In this document: positions 1 to 10,856 of the stretch, piece after piece
How positions within the stretch are numbered: the stretch's first letter is position 1
How the letters are laid out: each line of letters starts with the position of its first letter
From: Microplitis mediator
Lineage: Eukaryota; Arthropoda; Insecta; Hymenoptera; Braconidae
NCBI RefSeq assembly: GCF_029852145.1
Contig: NC_079978.1
Coordinates: 10,476,801 to 10,540,800 of the forward strand
Length of the DNA: 64,000 nucleotides
Direction: 5' to 3'
Position numbers and translations under genes: made by a program
The notes under the pieces: model-generated
Seen by the model: only the letters and a program-made list of their open reading frames with translations
Told to the model about the DNA's origin: nothing
Database searches by the model: none

Positions 1-506
1 GCAAATACGTTTCTGACAGAGATGAAATGAAGTCAACAGCTAATTTATTTGGCAGAAACTGATAATATTATTCTCTAGAGAAAAATCTGATAAGTTTCTT
101 CACCTTCAATTACATTCGTCTGAAATTGGATTAATTTGACTGGCAAAACAGGCATTGAAAGTGCGACTTTCAATGCAAGTAACATAAATATAATATTTGT
201 TGACCATTAGCAATATCATTTTGTATTTCATATTTTATATTCTAAGACATAGCTGCTAACATTTTTTAGAAAATTTGATTAATGATTTATTGCATCTTGA
301 TACAAATTCTCAGTGATTTTAATGCTACGCTATGTTAAAAACTCATGTAGTCATCCACATTAGTTAGTTGATTGAGTGATAGACTTTTGTAAATATCGAT
401 TGATTGCTATTAGATCGGGTGAGGATTATTGAAGATTGGAGACCCAGCGCTCATGGATTCTTTCGAATAAGCAATATGTGCTTATTAAAGTGCGTTGAAA
501 AACAAC

Positions 507-693
507 ATTTTTTTTTTTAACTTCCCGCTAAGAAAATTGAAAATTTTCAAAAATTCGGAAAGTTATTGGCTTCGGTCCGATTTGCAAAAACCGAGTTTCT
601 ATCAGGTTTTGACGTTTTGAGGTTCAAGGGTGCCATCCCGACTAATTTCACGATGATGTCCGACCGTATGTATGTGCGTACGTACGTATGTAT
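507..693. repeat. Fragment of dispersed repeat, related to 49927-50110
   Basis: This AT-rich stretch starts with an aacttcccgctaag-like phrase, runs through gttattgg(c/t)ttcggtccgattt, and ends in a tacgtacgta microsatellite. The same order of phrases with substitutions is found at 49927-50110, at the junction of two large tandem repeat units. The match stops abruptly at 693, exactly where a candidate LTR begins, which supports that LTR boundary. It is non-coding. Bases 1-506 show nothing I can identify. Confidence 0.7.
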
Positions 694-1892
694 TGTGACG
701 TTATTTTTTGTACGAGGCTTGGATTAAGTTAACGTCATAAGCACCAACTGATTTTTGAGGCATAGCCGAGCACGGTAACTCAAGACTTAGAATTTAGCTT
801 ACAGTAAATTGCGATTTTGATACAGTTTTTTTTTGGTGATTGAGTTCTTATGTCCAATAAATTTTTTTTATTTAATTTATTTTATTTCATAAATAAATAT
901 ACGAAACTCCTCTTTACAAAAGCACGCGAAAACGCAGCGTCAGTATTACCATCACTTATGCGTATAAAAGTAGCGCGACGATTTTGGCAATAACGATTGA
1001 CGAATAAATAAAAACTTGTCGTCATTTTCCACCAATGACAACAATTTAATTACTCCCATCAAACATCAATCAAAGTTTTTAAATAGCCTGAGCACCATGG
1101 CTCAGGGCCTTAGTTGACTATCAGATCTCGTGATCTTGAGCCCTACGGACCGCGAATAACGAAACCGCGAAAATTTCGTGAATTTTATTGCAGGAATCCG
1201 CGTTTGCGTTGAAAAGTCAATAACTGAATCCAAATTATCTATTAAAAATTCTCAAACAACTATTAAAAATTCGGTTCGATTGAATAGTGATACAAAATAA
1301 AAATAAATTGTTATCCAATCTCGAGTCGATTCAGTTCTGCGCATAATAGCCTTCGGGCCCAATAAAGACGCATAATACAATAAAATTGTATTTTAAAAAT
1401 TTGTGAAAAGTATAGTGTATAAGTGAAGTTCAATTAAAAATATTGTAATTGGAACGTTAAATAAAAAGACTAGAGATCATAACTTCAATCTTCAGAGTTT
1501 CATTCGAAAGTAGCACATAAGATTTTATCCTACAACCCCAGCTGCGCCTATTTAACCAAATCCACTCAGGAGGAGGTCGAGTGAGCTGCAAAGTTCTGGA
1601 GGGATAAAAGCCTGCCGTGTTAGAATAAAGAATCATCTAAAGGTAAGTGAGAGACATTTAAAACATTTTCTCTCTATTGATCGATTTATAAATGAAGCGT
1701 GATCAAGCTCGAAGGCGTTTGGGTTCGTATTCTTCGAAAAACCCACATTAAATAATAAATATAGGAAGTGAAAACCTTCCTCGTATTCTTTACTGTTGTC
1801 CGCATCCTCCAAATCGCTCGTTAAATTCTTCTATCGCTACCAAAGGGAGAAATCCCGGATAATTAATTTAAATCTAAGCGGCGGACATAACA
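694..1892 (+). mobile_element. Putative 5' LTR of Gypsy element A
   Basis: The segment begins TGTGACG directly after a dispersed repeat breaks off and ends GGACATAACA, so it has TG...CA ends. A tRNA-Leu-type primer site lies ten bases beyond its end. A TATAAAAG box sits at 963-970. The last 266 bp (1627-1892) are about 97% identical to 46569-46834, which ends at the same base. A good splice donor (ag|gtaagt) lies near 1640-1650 and is conserved in that second copy. The 3' boundary is well supported; the 5' boundary rests only on the broken repeat and the TG dinucleotide. No matching 3' LTR was found downstream. Confidence 0.55.
963..970 (+). promoter_or_regulatory. TATA box in LTR A
   Basis: TATAAAAG lies about 270 bp into the candidate LTR and is followed within 30-40 bases by GC-containing sequence. 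Its position suits a U3 promoter driving transcription into element A. No initiator can be assigned with certainty. Confidence 0.4.
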
Positions 1893-1902
1893 TAAAGAAA
1901 AC

Positions 1903-1925
1903 TGGTGGTAGCGGTGGGATTCGAA
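1903..1925 (+). other. Primer binding site, tRNA-Leu type (element A)
   Basis: TGGTGGTAGCGGTGGGATTC begins here, ten bases after the LTR end. Its complement reads as a tRNA T-arm and acceptor ending in CCACCA, and fits the 3' end of insect tRNA-Leu. The large element B has a closely similar site in the same place (42350-42368), so the two elements appear to share primer use. Confidence 0.7.
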
Positions 1926-2391
1926 GGTGCTAATCCTTCTCTTTGAGAAATTGCATTTACCTTAAAATTTCTTATAAATTCACGTTTTCTTTTCCCAAAT
2001 CGGGTTTTCTTGAAAAGAAAAAAATTTTTCTTAAATTTTAATATAATTTCATTAAAATTTCCTTTTTTTGTGCTTTTTTTTTAATAAATAAATATTTTAA
2101 TATCCAAATTATTTGTGCCAGTGTATAACTGGACCACACCCTATTCGTTTCGAAACCTAAAATTTTGCTGAATCGGTAACCTACTTCTCGTTACCGAAAC
2201 CTATTGTTTTAACACCTCAAGAAATTTTTATTTCTCGATTGACTTTTTTTTTCTGGGTCAATCCTCCATTTTTTTGCTGACTAGTGACACAATTGTTATT
2301 ACGCTCTTGCCTAAAATCAAAACTGTGTCACTAAAGCACCTCAGAGGTTAATTAAGCACCTCCAACATTAAGCGCCGTTACAGAAAACGCA

Positions 2392-3721
2392 ATGAACGGT
2401 TATGCTCATTTCCAGCTATGTCCGGCTCCGAGGAAGAACATCCCGAAATCGGTCCTCAAAATCGACTCATTCGCCTGGACACCACTCTGGATGACGCCAA
2501 CATCGCCCTTTAGTCAACTCAAGTTGTCTACGGAACTCTTACATACCTTGAATCGTTTTGACGGCGAAAGTCCTAACGCCGAGAGAGAATTCATCGAATT
2601 TGACGACATAATCCGTGCTTATTTACCTTCATTCGCTCCTGGTCATCATGCGGTTTGGGTTGCAAGAATCGTCCAAAAATTAGCAGGCCGAGTTAAAATC
2701 ATTGTTTTTAAAGCCCAAATTCGAACAGTTGAAGACGTCTTAGACCAAGAACGGCGAATCAATTGAAGATTTTTACTATAGAATAAGTCGTATGGTAACC
2801 GGTCTAAAAGCAGCTCTACCAGCAGATGAAGTTGATATAATAATGAAACAACAAAACAAAGTAGCTTTTGACTCTTTTTACGCCAGTCTGCCAGACCTTC
2901 CAAGGTGCCTAGCTAAAATTAGCAAGCCAAAAACATTAGAAGAACTCTGGGAGGCTGTATCAGAAGAGGGATTCAGCATAACAGTATGGCGCCCTGGTCA
3001 ATCCGATCGTCCAGAAAATTCTCAGTACTCCCGTCGAGACCGTTATCACGATCGAGAGCGTTATCACGATCGTGATCGTCATCATGATCGAGACCGTTAC
3101 CACGATCAAGAGCGTTATCACGATCGGGATTACTATGGTAAAACCAGAGACGATTACTCTAGGCCTCGACGCTATTACGAGGATGAAGGTAATCGTCAAG
3201 AAACTCGAGGCCAAACGTTCTCCTATTCATCAAAGAAGACGAAAAATTACGATTCAGAAGAAGACCTTGAATCGGAATACTCAGACGGAGAGTCGATACC
3301 AACCAAATACGAAACTTACACTTATTCATCGAGTAAAGGGGGACGCGAACCTTATCGGCCTATTCGTGAACCATCTCCCAGACCAACGTCTCGCTCACAA
3401 GAAATTGCGAGAGGTAGATCCCCTGTAAGTCTAAAGAAAAAGGTCGAATTCGACCCTGAGCTCGATGAGGAGAAATTAGAACATGCAAAAGACGATTCTG
3501 CATGTTGTAATTGTCCATTTTGTCTTCATCATCAAGCGAAAAGACGAGCTGCTAGACAAATTGCAGAGCCGTCTTTAGATGTGCGGGGCGCTCGTCAAAG
3601 CGAGACGATGACGAGTGGAGCCCGAGAGTCTCGAAGATCACCGCCCCGACCCGCACGCAACTCGCAAACAACAACAGCGAGAGAGTACAAACTCATCCAG
3701 CGACCAAATCCGTCACATTAG
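2392..3721 (+). pseudogene. gag: gag of element A (frameshifted)
   Basis: The gene would encode the structural polyprotein forming the retroelement particle. The first reading frame runs 2392-2766 and carries a capsid-like stretch. After a frameshift near 2765 the frame continues 2792-3721. The middle holds a strongly charged tandem repeat of RYHDRD type, encoded by an 18-bp DNA repeat at about 3037-3130. A short cysteine/histidine cluster (CCNCPFCLHH) followed by basic residues near 3500-3560 stands where a nucleocapsid zinc knuckle would be, but does not fit the usual CCHC spacing. The C-terminus is arginine- and serine-rich. One frameshift makes it a pseudogene. The gag of element B is quite different: rich in Pro, Tyr and Asn, with no Cys cluster. 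Confidence 0.7.
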
Positions 3722-4493
3722 TGATCGGAAAAGGCTCTAAGATCTGGATGAAATCAAAGGAACTTTCCAATTCAGGTTGTGAAGTTCTTCTCGACTCTGG
3801 TTTAGATCTTAACCTCCTTTGCATCGATGCTTTTGCAGACGATGCCGTCTTTACAACTGAAGAAGGAGGTATGGTGGGCAGTATTGCGACAAGCAGTATG
3901 CCCATCATTTGAAATATTACATTGAAAATTTTTGAAGTTCGTTTTGAGATATTACCCCAAGCTCCCGGAGGCTATTCAGGAATCTTGGATAATGAGTTTT
4001 TCACAAAGGAAAGAGCAGCTATTTCCTTTTATTGGAATACTCTTGTCCTCAGAGAAAGACCCACTCGTCCCGTTCCATTCACAATGGATGAGGATTCTCA
4101 AGAGAACTCAATTTTAACTCTCGGTACGGGACCGAAAATTTTCGACGCATGTAACTCACTGCTCGGTGAATTACAATGCTTTTTCATCGATACAGGGGGG
4201 GACTTAGCTTGATCAGCGTCTCTGCCCTCAAACCTCAAATCATAATAAATCAAAATGAGGTCATGTCGTTGAAAGGCCTCAATGGGCGCCGAGTTAAGAC
4301 AATCGGTACTGTAGAACTAAAGGTCTTAGGATCTAAAATTCTCTTTCATGTGGTAGATGAAAATCTACCATTTAATAGAGTCGGGATCCTTGGCAACAAT
4401 TTTCTACGGAAAGAACAAGCCGAAATTTCTTACCATCATCAGTCGATAAACTTGCTTTCCAGGCCTTCTCGACCTCTATACTTCAGTTTATAG
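3721..4493 (+). pseudogene. pro: Two tandem retropepsin-like domains at the start of pol (element A)
   Basis: Two aspartic-protease-like domains lie in a row. The first (about 3775-4080) has LLDSGLDLNLL as its active-site loop and later GILDNEFFTKERAAISFYW. The second (about 4180-4480) has FIDTGGDL, then GILGNNFLRKEQAEISYHH. Both therefore show D-[ST]-G near the front, a G-[IL]-L-x-N-x-F core, and the same K-E-x-A-x-I-S-[FY] ending followed by an RPxRP phrase. Element B has only one such domain. Breaks are an in-frame TGA at 3910-3912, a frame change in the G run at about 4194-4200 inside the second active-site region, and a TAG at 4491-4493. Retropepsins act as dimers, so two tandem domains could reflect a duplication. 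Confidence 0.6.
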
Positions 4494-6404
4494 GTCAAAC
4501 CATCGCGCTCATATACGATTCCACCTCGTATGAGAATGACAGTTGCGGTACCGATTATTAATCCTGAAATTAAGCAGGGTTACTTGCCTAAAGTCACCCT
4601 TAAAGGCGGGATTCTTATGGGTGAAGCCGCAGTCACCATGGAAGGAGATCAAGCAATGTGTATGGTCATCAACACCACTTCAGATCCAGTTGATATCAAC
4701 ATCGAACCCCAAATGTTAGAGGAGTTCGAATTCGACCAAACTGATTCCACGGATTACTTTCCTGATAATATCGAACCACTATCGAAGTCCAACAGCAAAC
4801 TATCCAGGAAAGAAAGAGTAAATTTGATCTTCGACAAAATCCCCACAGATCATTTGACTCGAAGAGAGCAAAAACAAGTATTTGACCTCATTAAGAGAAA
4901 TCACGATGTTTTTCATTTGCTTGGCGATCGCCTCGGGCGATCTAAGAAATTTACATGTAAAATTGAAACAACCACCGACCAGCCAATACGGATGCGACAA
5001 TATCGATTTCCACAAGAGCATCGAGAAGAAATTCAAAAACAAGTCGATAATCTTTTAAAACAAGGAATTATTTGTAAGTCGAATTCACCTTATAATTCGC
5101 CTTTATAGATAGTTCCGAAGAAGCCTGATGCGCACGGTAACAAAAAATGGCGCATGGTTATCGATTTTCGAAATTTAAATAAAGTTACAGTGGGGGACGC
5201 TTACCCTCTGCCTCTGATAATCGATATTTTAGATCAACTTGGTGCAGCCAAATACTTCAGCGTATTCGATCTAGCGAGTGGATTCCATCAAGTTCCAATG
5301 AACCCAAGGGATGCAGAAAAAACTGCATTTTCAACTCCCGATGGCCATTGAGAATACTGTTTCATGCCATTCGGATTAGAATTTGCCCCTGCAATCTTCT
5401 AACGTATGATGGATTCCACCTTAAGTGGTCTCAAAGGCACAGAACTATTCATATATCTCGATGACTTTGTGAGCTATGCGTCTTCACTTGAAGATCACGA
5501 GGTAAGAGTTCAAAGACTTTTCAATCGCCGCAGGGAAGCCGGGCTAACTCTTCAGCCCGAGAAATGTAAATTTCTGCGCCCAGAAGTCGAATATTTGGGT
5601 CACATTATAACAAAAGATGGGGTAAAACCCGACCCTAAAAAGATCTCTTCGCTTCAGAACGCCTCTCAACCACGTAATCACACCGAAGCTCGAAAGTTTA
5701 TGGGTTTGGCGAATTATTACCGCCGTTTCATTGAAAATTTCGCTGAAAGAACAAAGCCCATCACTGACCTTACCAAAAAGACAAAACCGTTCGTTTGGTC
5801 AGAAGAAGCTCAGAACGCTTTCAATGACATCAAGAATGCATTATGTGAAAACTATTTCCTTGCTTATCCCGATTTTAACAAACCATTTATTTTGGCCACA
5901 AGTTCCTCAGAGGTCGGAATATCGGGCATTTTAAGTTAAGAAGTTGAATCCGAGGAAAACGACCCAAATGCTGAAAATAATGATAAAATCGAGAAAATTG
6001 TTTCCTGTTCGTTCCGCGTCTTGCATGATACAGAAACAAGATACACAAACAATGAAAAAGAATGTTTGGCTGTTTTATATGCTGTTCAACAGTTTAGACC
6101 ATATCTCTATGGTAAACCTTTCACCCTATACACCAACAGCCCTTGTATGGCTTGGTTAAGGGATAGTCAAACTGTAACCGAACGACAGATCAAATGGAGA
6201 TCCCAATTGAGTGAATACAAATTTTCAGTCGTTGTTCGACACAAGATCTCCGAACAGTACGCGGAAGGATTATCGTATAATCCCGAAGGACGACATGAAG
6301 AGTCGCTAACTCCGGAAATAGAAAATTCGAAAATCACTAAAGCAGTAATGTTGCCGCTAAGAAAGTCATCTCTGCCGAACGAAGAAGCTATCAACGCGGT
6401 AAAA
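4494..6404 (+). pseudogene. pol: Reverse transcriptase-RNase H of element A
   Basis: This is the polymerase/RNase H part of pol. The frame stays constant over the whole stretch and is broken by four nonsense codons: TAG at 5106, TGA at 5349, TAA at 5400 and TAA at 5937. Recognisable pieces are MRQYRFPQEHREEI (palm entry), FSVFDLASGFHQ, the catalytic YLDDF box near 5455-5470, and the RNase H pieces YTNNEKECLAVLYAVQQFRPYLYG and LYTNS. The usual DAS motif of RNase H has become SSSE near 5900, a further sign of decay. Element B has the same domains intact. Decay mainly by point nonsense changes suggests ageing without large rearrangement. The module ends where a foldback element has inserted. Confidence 0.85.
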
Positions 6405-6412
6405 AGAGGTAG

Positions 6413-6430
6413 GATACCTTTCCAGGTATC
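6413..6430. repeat. Short perfect hairpin at edge of foldback
   Basis: GATACCT and AGGTATC are separated by four bases. The hairpin lies between the end of the RNase H reading frame and the left arm of the larger foldback, so it may be part of that insertion. Confidence 0.4.
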
Positions 6431-6432
6431 TA

Positions 6433-6621
6433 TTCGGGCTATCTATATTTTTCTCAATTTATCTATAAATTGTCTTATTAAGAGGTTTGCATGTTTAGGT
6501 TTCCACTATATTTAAATGGTGGAAACCATTTAAACCATTTAAATATAGTGGAAACCTAAACATGCAAACCTCTCAATAAGACAATTTATAGATAAATTGA
6601 GAAAAATATAGATAGCCCGAA
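6433..6621. repeat. Foldback: 88-bp inverted arms around a 13-bp spacer
   Basis: The left arm 6433-6520 and right arm 6534-6621 are reverse complements with a single clear mismatch (tcttattaaga against tcttattgaga). The outer end of each arm carries the 3' acceptor strand of a tRNA-like sequence (TTCGGGCT) plus its T-rich trailer, but only the right side continues into the whole tRNA-like body. The left arm is therefore an inverted duplicate of the tail only. It interrupts pol of element A. No clear target-site duplication was found. Confidence 0.85.
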
Positions 6622-6686
6622 CTGGGAATCGAACCCAGACCAATTCGGTAACGCGCCGAGTGCTCTACCAGTTGAGCTATCCGGCC
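6614..6686 (-). tRNA. tRNA-like sequence, degenerate or SINE head (Lys-like backbone)
   Basis: On the minus strand this is exactly 73 nt and folds as a tRNA. The acceptor has one mismatch, the D stem GCTC/GAGC is perfect, the T stem CTGGG/CCCAG is perfect, and there is a TTCGATT loop. The internal Pol III B box GGTTCGATTCC is intact and the A box TAGCTCAACTGG is one base off consensus. A TTTTT terminator lies ten bases downstream. The anticodon stem has a C-A pair, and the loop CGCGTTA lacks the invariant U33, so it is unlikely to decode (literal anticodon CGT). Backbone outside the anticodon arm resembles tRNA-Lys. It is best read as a tRNA pseudogene or the head of a tRNA-derived SINE. Confidence 0.7.
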
Positions 6687-6699
6687 CTATACTATATTC

Positions 6700-8230
6700 C
6701 GTTCAATTTGATCTATAACTTATTGATTTAGGTTTCCTGATAATATCTTAGTTCCCTAAGAATAAGCCAAGGGTTAACAGCGCACCCCAACCAAGAGATA
6801 CAATAGCTTCCCGGTTACGACAGAGAAAAGCTACCGACAACGTCACTACACGTAAACGTGTAAATTATTGTGAACTAAGTACTACCGAACCCGAAGTCAC
6901 AGAGAATAATCAAGTGGAGGAAGTTATGGGGGGTGATGATGTATTTCCCAACGACCCTCCAGATCCTCCTATTGCAGGCCAAGAGCTGCAAAAAGAAAAA
7001 AAACCTCCAGATAAAGAAACAGCTGTTGTAGACGATTCTGATGAGGAAGAAGCAGTCCGCTTGATGAATGCTGAGTATCTACTAGTAGAAGCTGAAAAGA
7101 GTTCAGCTGATGACAGTGAAGATACCCCAGAAGCCATCGATCGGCAAAGATTTCGCGAAGAACTACGGAGAGCAACTGAACAATTCGAGGAATTCCTAGC
7201 GAACAAACCTGAAACAGTAAAAAAGGTTGAAAAACCCTCTCCAGTGCGACCGGAGGATTATATTAATCTACTCCCTGCACCTAGTCGTAAGGTGGTAGAA
7301 GAAGTCCAGAAATTTCTACACACCGCCAAACTTCCACACGAATATGAGGAAGAAGAAGAGTCGACTGAGTCAGAGGAAGAGGACGAAGAACAAGAAGAAG
7401 AATTTCTTCGAGAAAACTCCGATACAGACATCGACGACAAAGACACTAGTGAGGCCAGCATATCTGATTCAGAAGTACACGTAAAGATTACCCCTGCGAG
7501 CCCGGAAAATGAGAATCAAATTACAAATCTAAAAGATAAATATTTAACGATAGGAGTAGATCCAGCAACTCCTATCTGGAAAAGGACTCTATTAAGACCC
7601 GTTCAAGACGTTACGAAGACTTTGAACATGACGATCCATCGAGAACCTTCTACTGGAAAAAGGAAGTTGAAGGCGACAGGCATCATTCTACCATTATACT
7701 AAGACCTTCAACATGTCAAATTTTGAGTATGGAAGATATTCCTGCAGCATCGTCAAGTATGGCAAAAACCGGCGAATCACCAGCACGAACCATGAGCGAT
7801 GACTCTGCAAAGGAAATTAACGATAACGAATGCACGTTAACACCACGAGATTTTCCTCAAGATACCACGGTTGAAATTCCTGAAGAACATCCTTCAATAA
7901 CGACTACATCTGAAATTGACGATATCGAACAACCTACAATAATTCAGGTTGAAAACCCACAGGCGGAAAACTCTGCACACATCGAAGAAAATAACTGCGA
8001 GGAACAACAAACTGCCTCTGACCTCCAAAATTTCCACTAAAACAAATAAAATTTTTAGACAGCCGAGATGGAATCACGTACGCTCGTGATCACATGGTAC
8101 ATTTTTTTTCTCTCGACTGCGAAATGATGAAACCGGTCTCGCGACTCTTAAGAGACCTCACCTTCATCAACAAAGAAGATTTAAAGGCTAAAGTCCAAAA
8201 ATGGGTGATGTATCAGTCACAAAATTAGGG
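6700..8230 (+). pseudogene. pol linker and pre-integrase domain of element A
   Basis: The stretch between RNase H and integrase is open but shifts frame several times. At 6790-7702 it encodes a very acidic segment with runs of Glu and Asp. At 7723-8040 a second acidic ORF follows in another frame. At 8043-8228 a third frame reads FLDSRDGITYARDHMVHFF and continues to a DCE motif. That matches a segment in the intact pol of element B (NLTYFRDNYLHFISADCE), which proves this part belongs to pol. Its function is unknown. Element B has a linker of about 450 residues in the same place, but basic and with an AT-hook instead of the acidic runs. Confidence 0.6.
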
Positions 8231-9520
8231 CGTTGCCTTATATTTACAGTCTTTGTCAAGAAAAACCATTTCGAAAAAATCGATTCAAAAAATTTAGTAG
8301 AGGGACTGCGAAACCTCCGAACTTCCTTGTTTAAACATGAAATTCACACGTTCCGAATTGCGAAACAGGGGGACGACCTGGACGATTTGAACATCAAGTC
8401 CTACCTTTCACAAGAACTGGGTGACTGTCCAGCTGAAGTAACCCTTTGTGAAGGCCACGTCGAAGTACCACCTGAAGAACTAAGAATTAAAATTATCGAA
8501 GAAAACCATTGCAGTGCAATCGCAGGACACAAAGGAGTAGTGAAAACTTACTGGCGTATTCGTGAAAGATTTTACTGGCCGGGAATGAAAGAGAAAATTT
8601 ATCGATTCATCCAGAGCTGTGAAATCTGCCAAAAGAATAAACTAACACGAATTAAGACAAAACAACCTATGATAATAACAGATACACCACTCGAGCCGTT
8701 CGAGAAAATTTCTATTGACACAGTCGGTTCGCTTCCTATGACTAGAAACGGTAATGCACATATTTTGACCATTCAAGACAATTTCTCGAAAGCCGTAACG
8801 GTTGTCCCCATACCTGACATACGATCAACCACGGTAGCAGAGGAATTGATCGACCGTTACATCTGCTATTACGGTTGCCCAAGAGTAATCCTTACCGATA
8901 AAGGAACTTCTTTTACCAGTAAAATAATCCAACAATTATCAAAAGTACTAAAAATACAGAGGTTAACCACTTCAAGTTACTACCCACAGTCTAACGGATT
9001 CTTAGAAAGAAGCCATCAACCTCTAATAGACTTTTTACGAGTTATTACGGACAGATATCCGAATTGGGACAGGTATTTAAGCATGGCCATGATGAATTAT
9101 AATACCAGCGTGCATACTTCCACCAGATTCACCCCATTTGAGGTGATGTTTGGGCGGAAGGCGCGATTGCCCACCCAATTCCTAAATTACACGAAAATCG
9201 AAACTTATCCAGAATATCTAGCTGATCTTATGGAAAGATTAGCTGACGTCAGACAAATTGCGTCTGATTGTCTGATTAAATCTAAAGAAGAATCGAAAAT
9301 TCGATTTGATAGACGTATCAATTCGAAGAATTTCCAAGTAAATGATTTCATTTACGTCCTAAAAGAACCTCGTAAAAATAAATTAGACGCTTATTACATA
9401 GGCCCTTACCAAATCGTAGAAATTAACGAATTTGGTAGCCTGATTTACGAAAACGAAAAAGGAAAGCGTAAACTAATCAACCCCAATAAAGCAAAACTAG
9501 CCGTGGACCCAAAAAATTAA
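8201..9520 (+). CDS. Integrase module of element A pol
   Basis: This module would join the element's cDNA to host DNA. The reading frame is unbroken for 439 codons. A zinc-binding HHCC domain is seen as H-x-G-H-K-G (about residue 110), YWRIRERFYWPGM and CEICQKNK. The catalytic DDE core follows: D in SIDTVGSL, D in LTDKGTSF and E in NGFLERSHQ. A GPY/F module (YIGPYQIVEI) closes the chain. The N-terminal 100 residues match the domain preceding integrase in element B. The true start is not at the first ATG, because the preceding segment lies in another frame; it is only the intact tail of a broken pol. Confidence 0.85.
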   Translation: MGDVSVTKLGRCLIFTVFVKKNHFEKIDSKNLVEGLRNLRTSLFKHEIHTFRIAKQGDDLDDLNIKSYLSQELGDCPAEVTLCEGHVEVPPEELRIKIIEENHCSAIAGHKGVVKTYWRIRERFYWPGMKEKIYRFIQSCEICQKNKLTRIKTKQPMIITDTPLEPFEKISIDTVGSLPMTRNGNAHILTIQDNFSKAVTVVPIPDIRSTTVAEELIDRYICYYGCPRVILTDKGTSFTSKIIQQLSKVLKIQRLTTSSYYPQSNGFLERSHQPLIDFLRVITDRYPNWDRYLSMAMMNYNTSVHTSTRFTPFEVMFGRKARLPTQFLNYTKIETYPEYLADLMERLADVRQIASDCLIKSKEESKIRFDRRINSKNFQVNDFIYVLKEPRKNKLDAYYIGPYQIVEINEFGSLIYENEKGKRKLINPNKAKLAVDPKN

Positions 9521-9565
9521 ACTTTATCAAGTTTTCTGTTTCAGATCCACGAACTGCTTACAACG

Positions 9566-10856
9566 ATGAAAGGAATACTGTGGCTCCTGATCATCACCAT
9601 GGGGTACAGTCAATCCGAAGATAACCTCACTATCCAACCATTGGTACATAATCCAGGTCTGCTGTATGACCCTTTCAAGAAGATTCATTTGATTTAGGAA
9701 AACCGGCGCATCATTACTTCTATAAACGTTCAGGGTTTAGTGAATATATATTCCTTTGAGTGGGACCATTTACACTCAACCATGCAAGGTTGTGCTAAGA
9801 TTGTTGACGCAGGGTCGTGCGTGCACTACTTGAGAATCGACACGATAACCGAGGTACAAACCAGGATAGACCAAACTAAAACTCGCCTGAAACAACTACT
9901 CAAGGATACAGAATTCAAAACCCCTCCACGTGACCGTAAACAACGAGCTCCATGGTTCGGATTTGTGGGTACGATTTCCAGAGAACTATTTGGAACCATG
10001 GACTACGACGACAAAGAACATATAACCAAAGAAATCAACAAATTGTATCAAGACAACAAAGAAATAGTACACCTGGTACAGAATGCCACTCACATCGTCA
10101 AGAGTAAAATCAATACCATCCTCCAGAGCGAGGCCCAAATACAATTCAATCTAAACAAACTTCTAAACGCTACGTACGCGTTCATAAACGCAACACTGAG
10201 CTCCTTGGAAAAAGTCGTGTATGTGACGAAAGTCCTAATGCTCGGAGATTGCCAGTACCCACCTCAGAGCGCTGAGAGAAGCCGAAACGATCATCGAAGA
10301 AGCTTAAGCTGGTAGGCTCTCGCCACAAGCTATTTCACCGAGACAACTCTACAAAGCAACCAGGGATATCATGGAAAAACATCCCAATTTAAACCCGCCA
10401 CAGCCAATTGACAGAATTGACATATCAACTCTGTCATCAGTATCAACTGTCAAGGTAGCAAGAGCGAAAGGATACCTACTCATCATAGTAATCCTCCCCT
10501 TGTTCCATAAGACGCTATAATTGTCATATGGGTTGAGACCACTGCCAAAACCAGAAAATCTGAATGGTAAGGTACAAACATTGGCAATATTACCATCAGA
10601 AAAATTTTTAATCACGGATCCGGATCTGCAACAATATTATTTAGCAGATGCTGACTCCATCAGTAAGTGCAAGAATATCGGAAACGATTTGTCCTGTCAT
10701 CCAGACATCCCACTTCAATCCACGGAAAACTCGGAAGAAGTCGATTGTGAAATGAAATTATTGATGAAATTAACCGAAGAAGTTATGCGAACCTGCAATG
10801 TTCGAATTATTCCCCACTCTTCAGACTCAGCGATTATGCGCCTCCAATTTAAATAG
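9566..10856 (+). pseudogene. env: F-type env of element A (broken, probably truncated)
   Basis: An envelope glycoprotein of the baculovirus-F/errantivirus type. It opens with a hydrophobic signal peptide (about 9566-9610). An in-frame TAG stands at 9695-9697. A basic cleavage site (RKQR) followed by a hydrophobic glycine/phenylalanine-rich fusion-peptide-like segment lies around 9940-9990, and a heptad-like coil follows. The frame ends at 10315, and a further piece continues in another frame at 10521-10856. No transmembrane segment is seen before the final stop, so the 3' part is missing. It follows integrase closely, as env does in errantiviruses. At least one nonsense codon and one frameshift make it inactive. 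Confidence 0.75.

Larger units (their letters stand above)
694..10856 (+). mobile_element. Decayed Ty3/Gypsy (errantivirus-like) element A
   Basis: Order is LTR, primer site, gag, protease, reverse transcriptase, RNase H, acidic linker, integrase, env, all on the plus strand. Every module is broken by stops or frameshifts except the integrase ORF, so this is an old, inactive copy. Its pol matches that of element B through reverse transcriptase, the domain before the integrase, and the integrase itself, so the two are related lineages. The 3' LTR is missing; the element seems truncated after env. A foldback sequence inserted at about 6405-6690 between RNase H and the linker. Confidence 0.85.
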
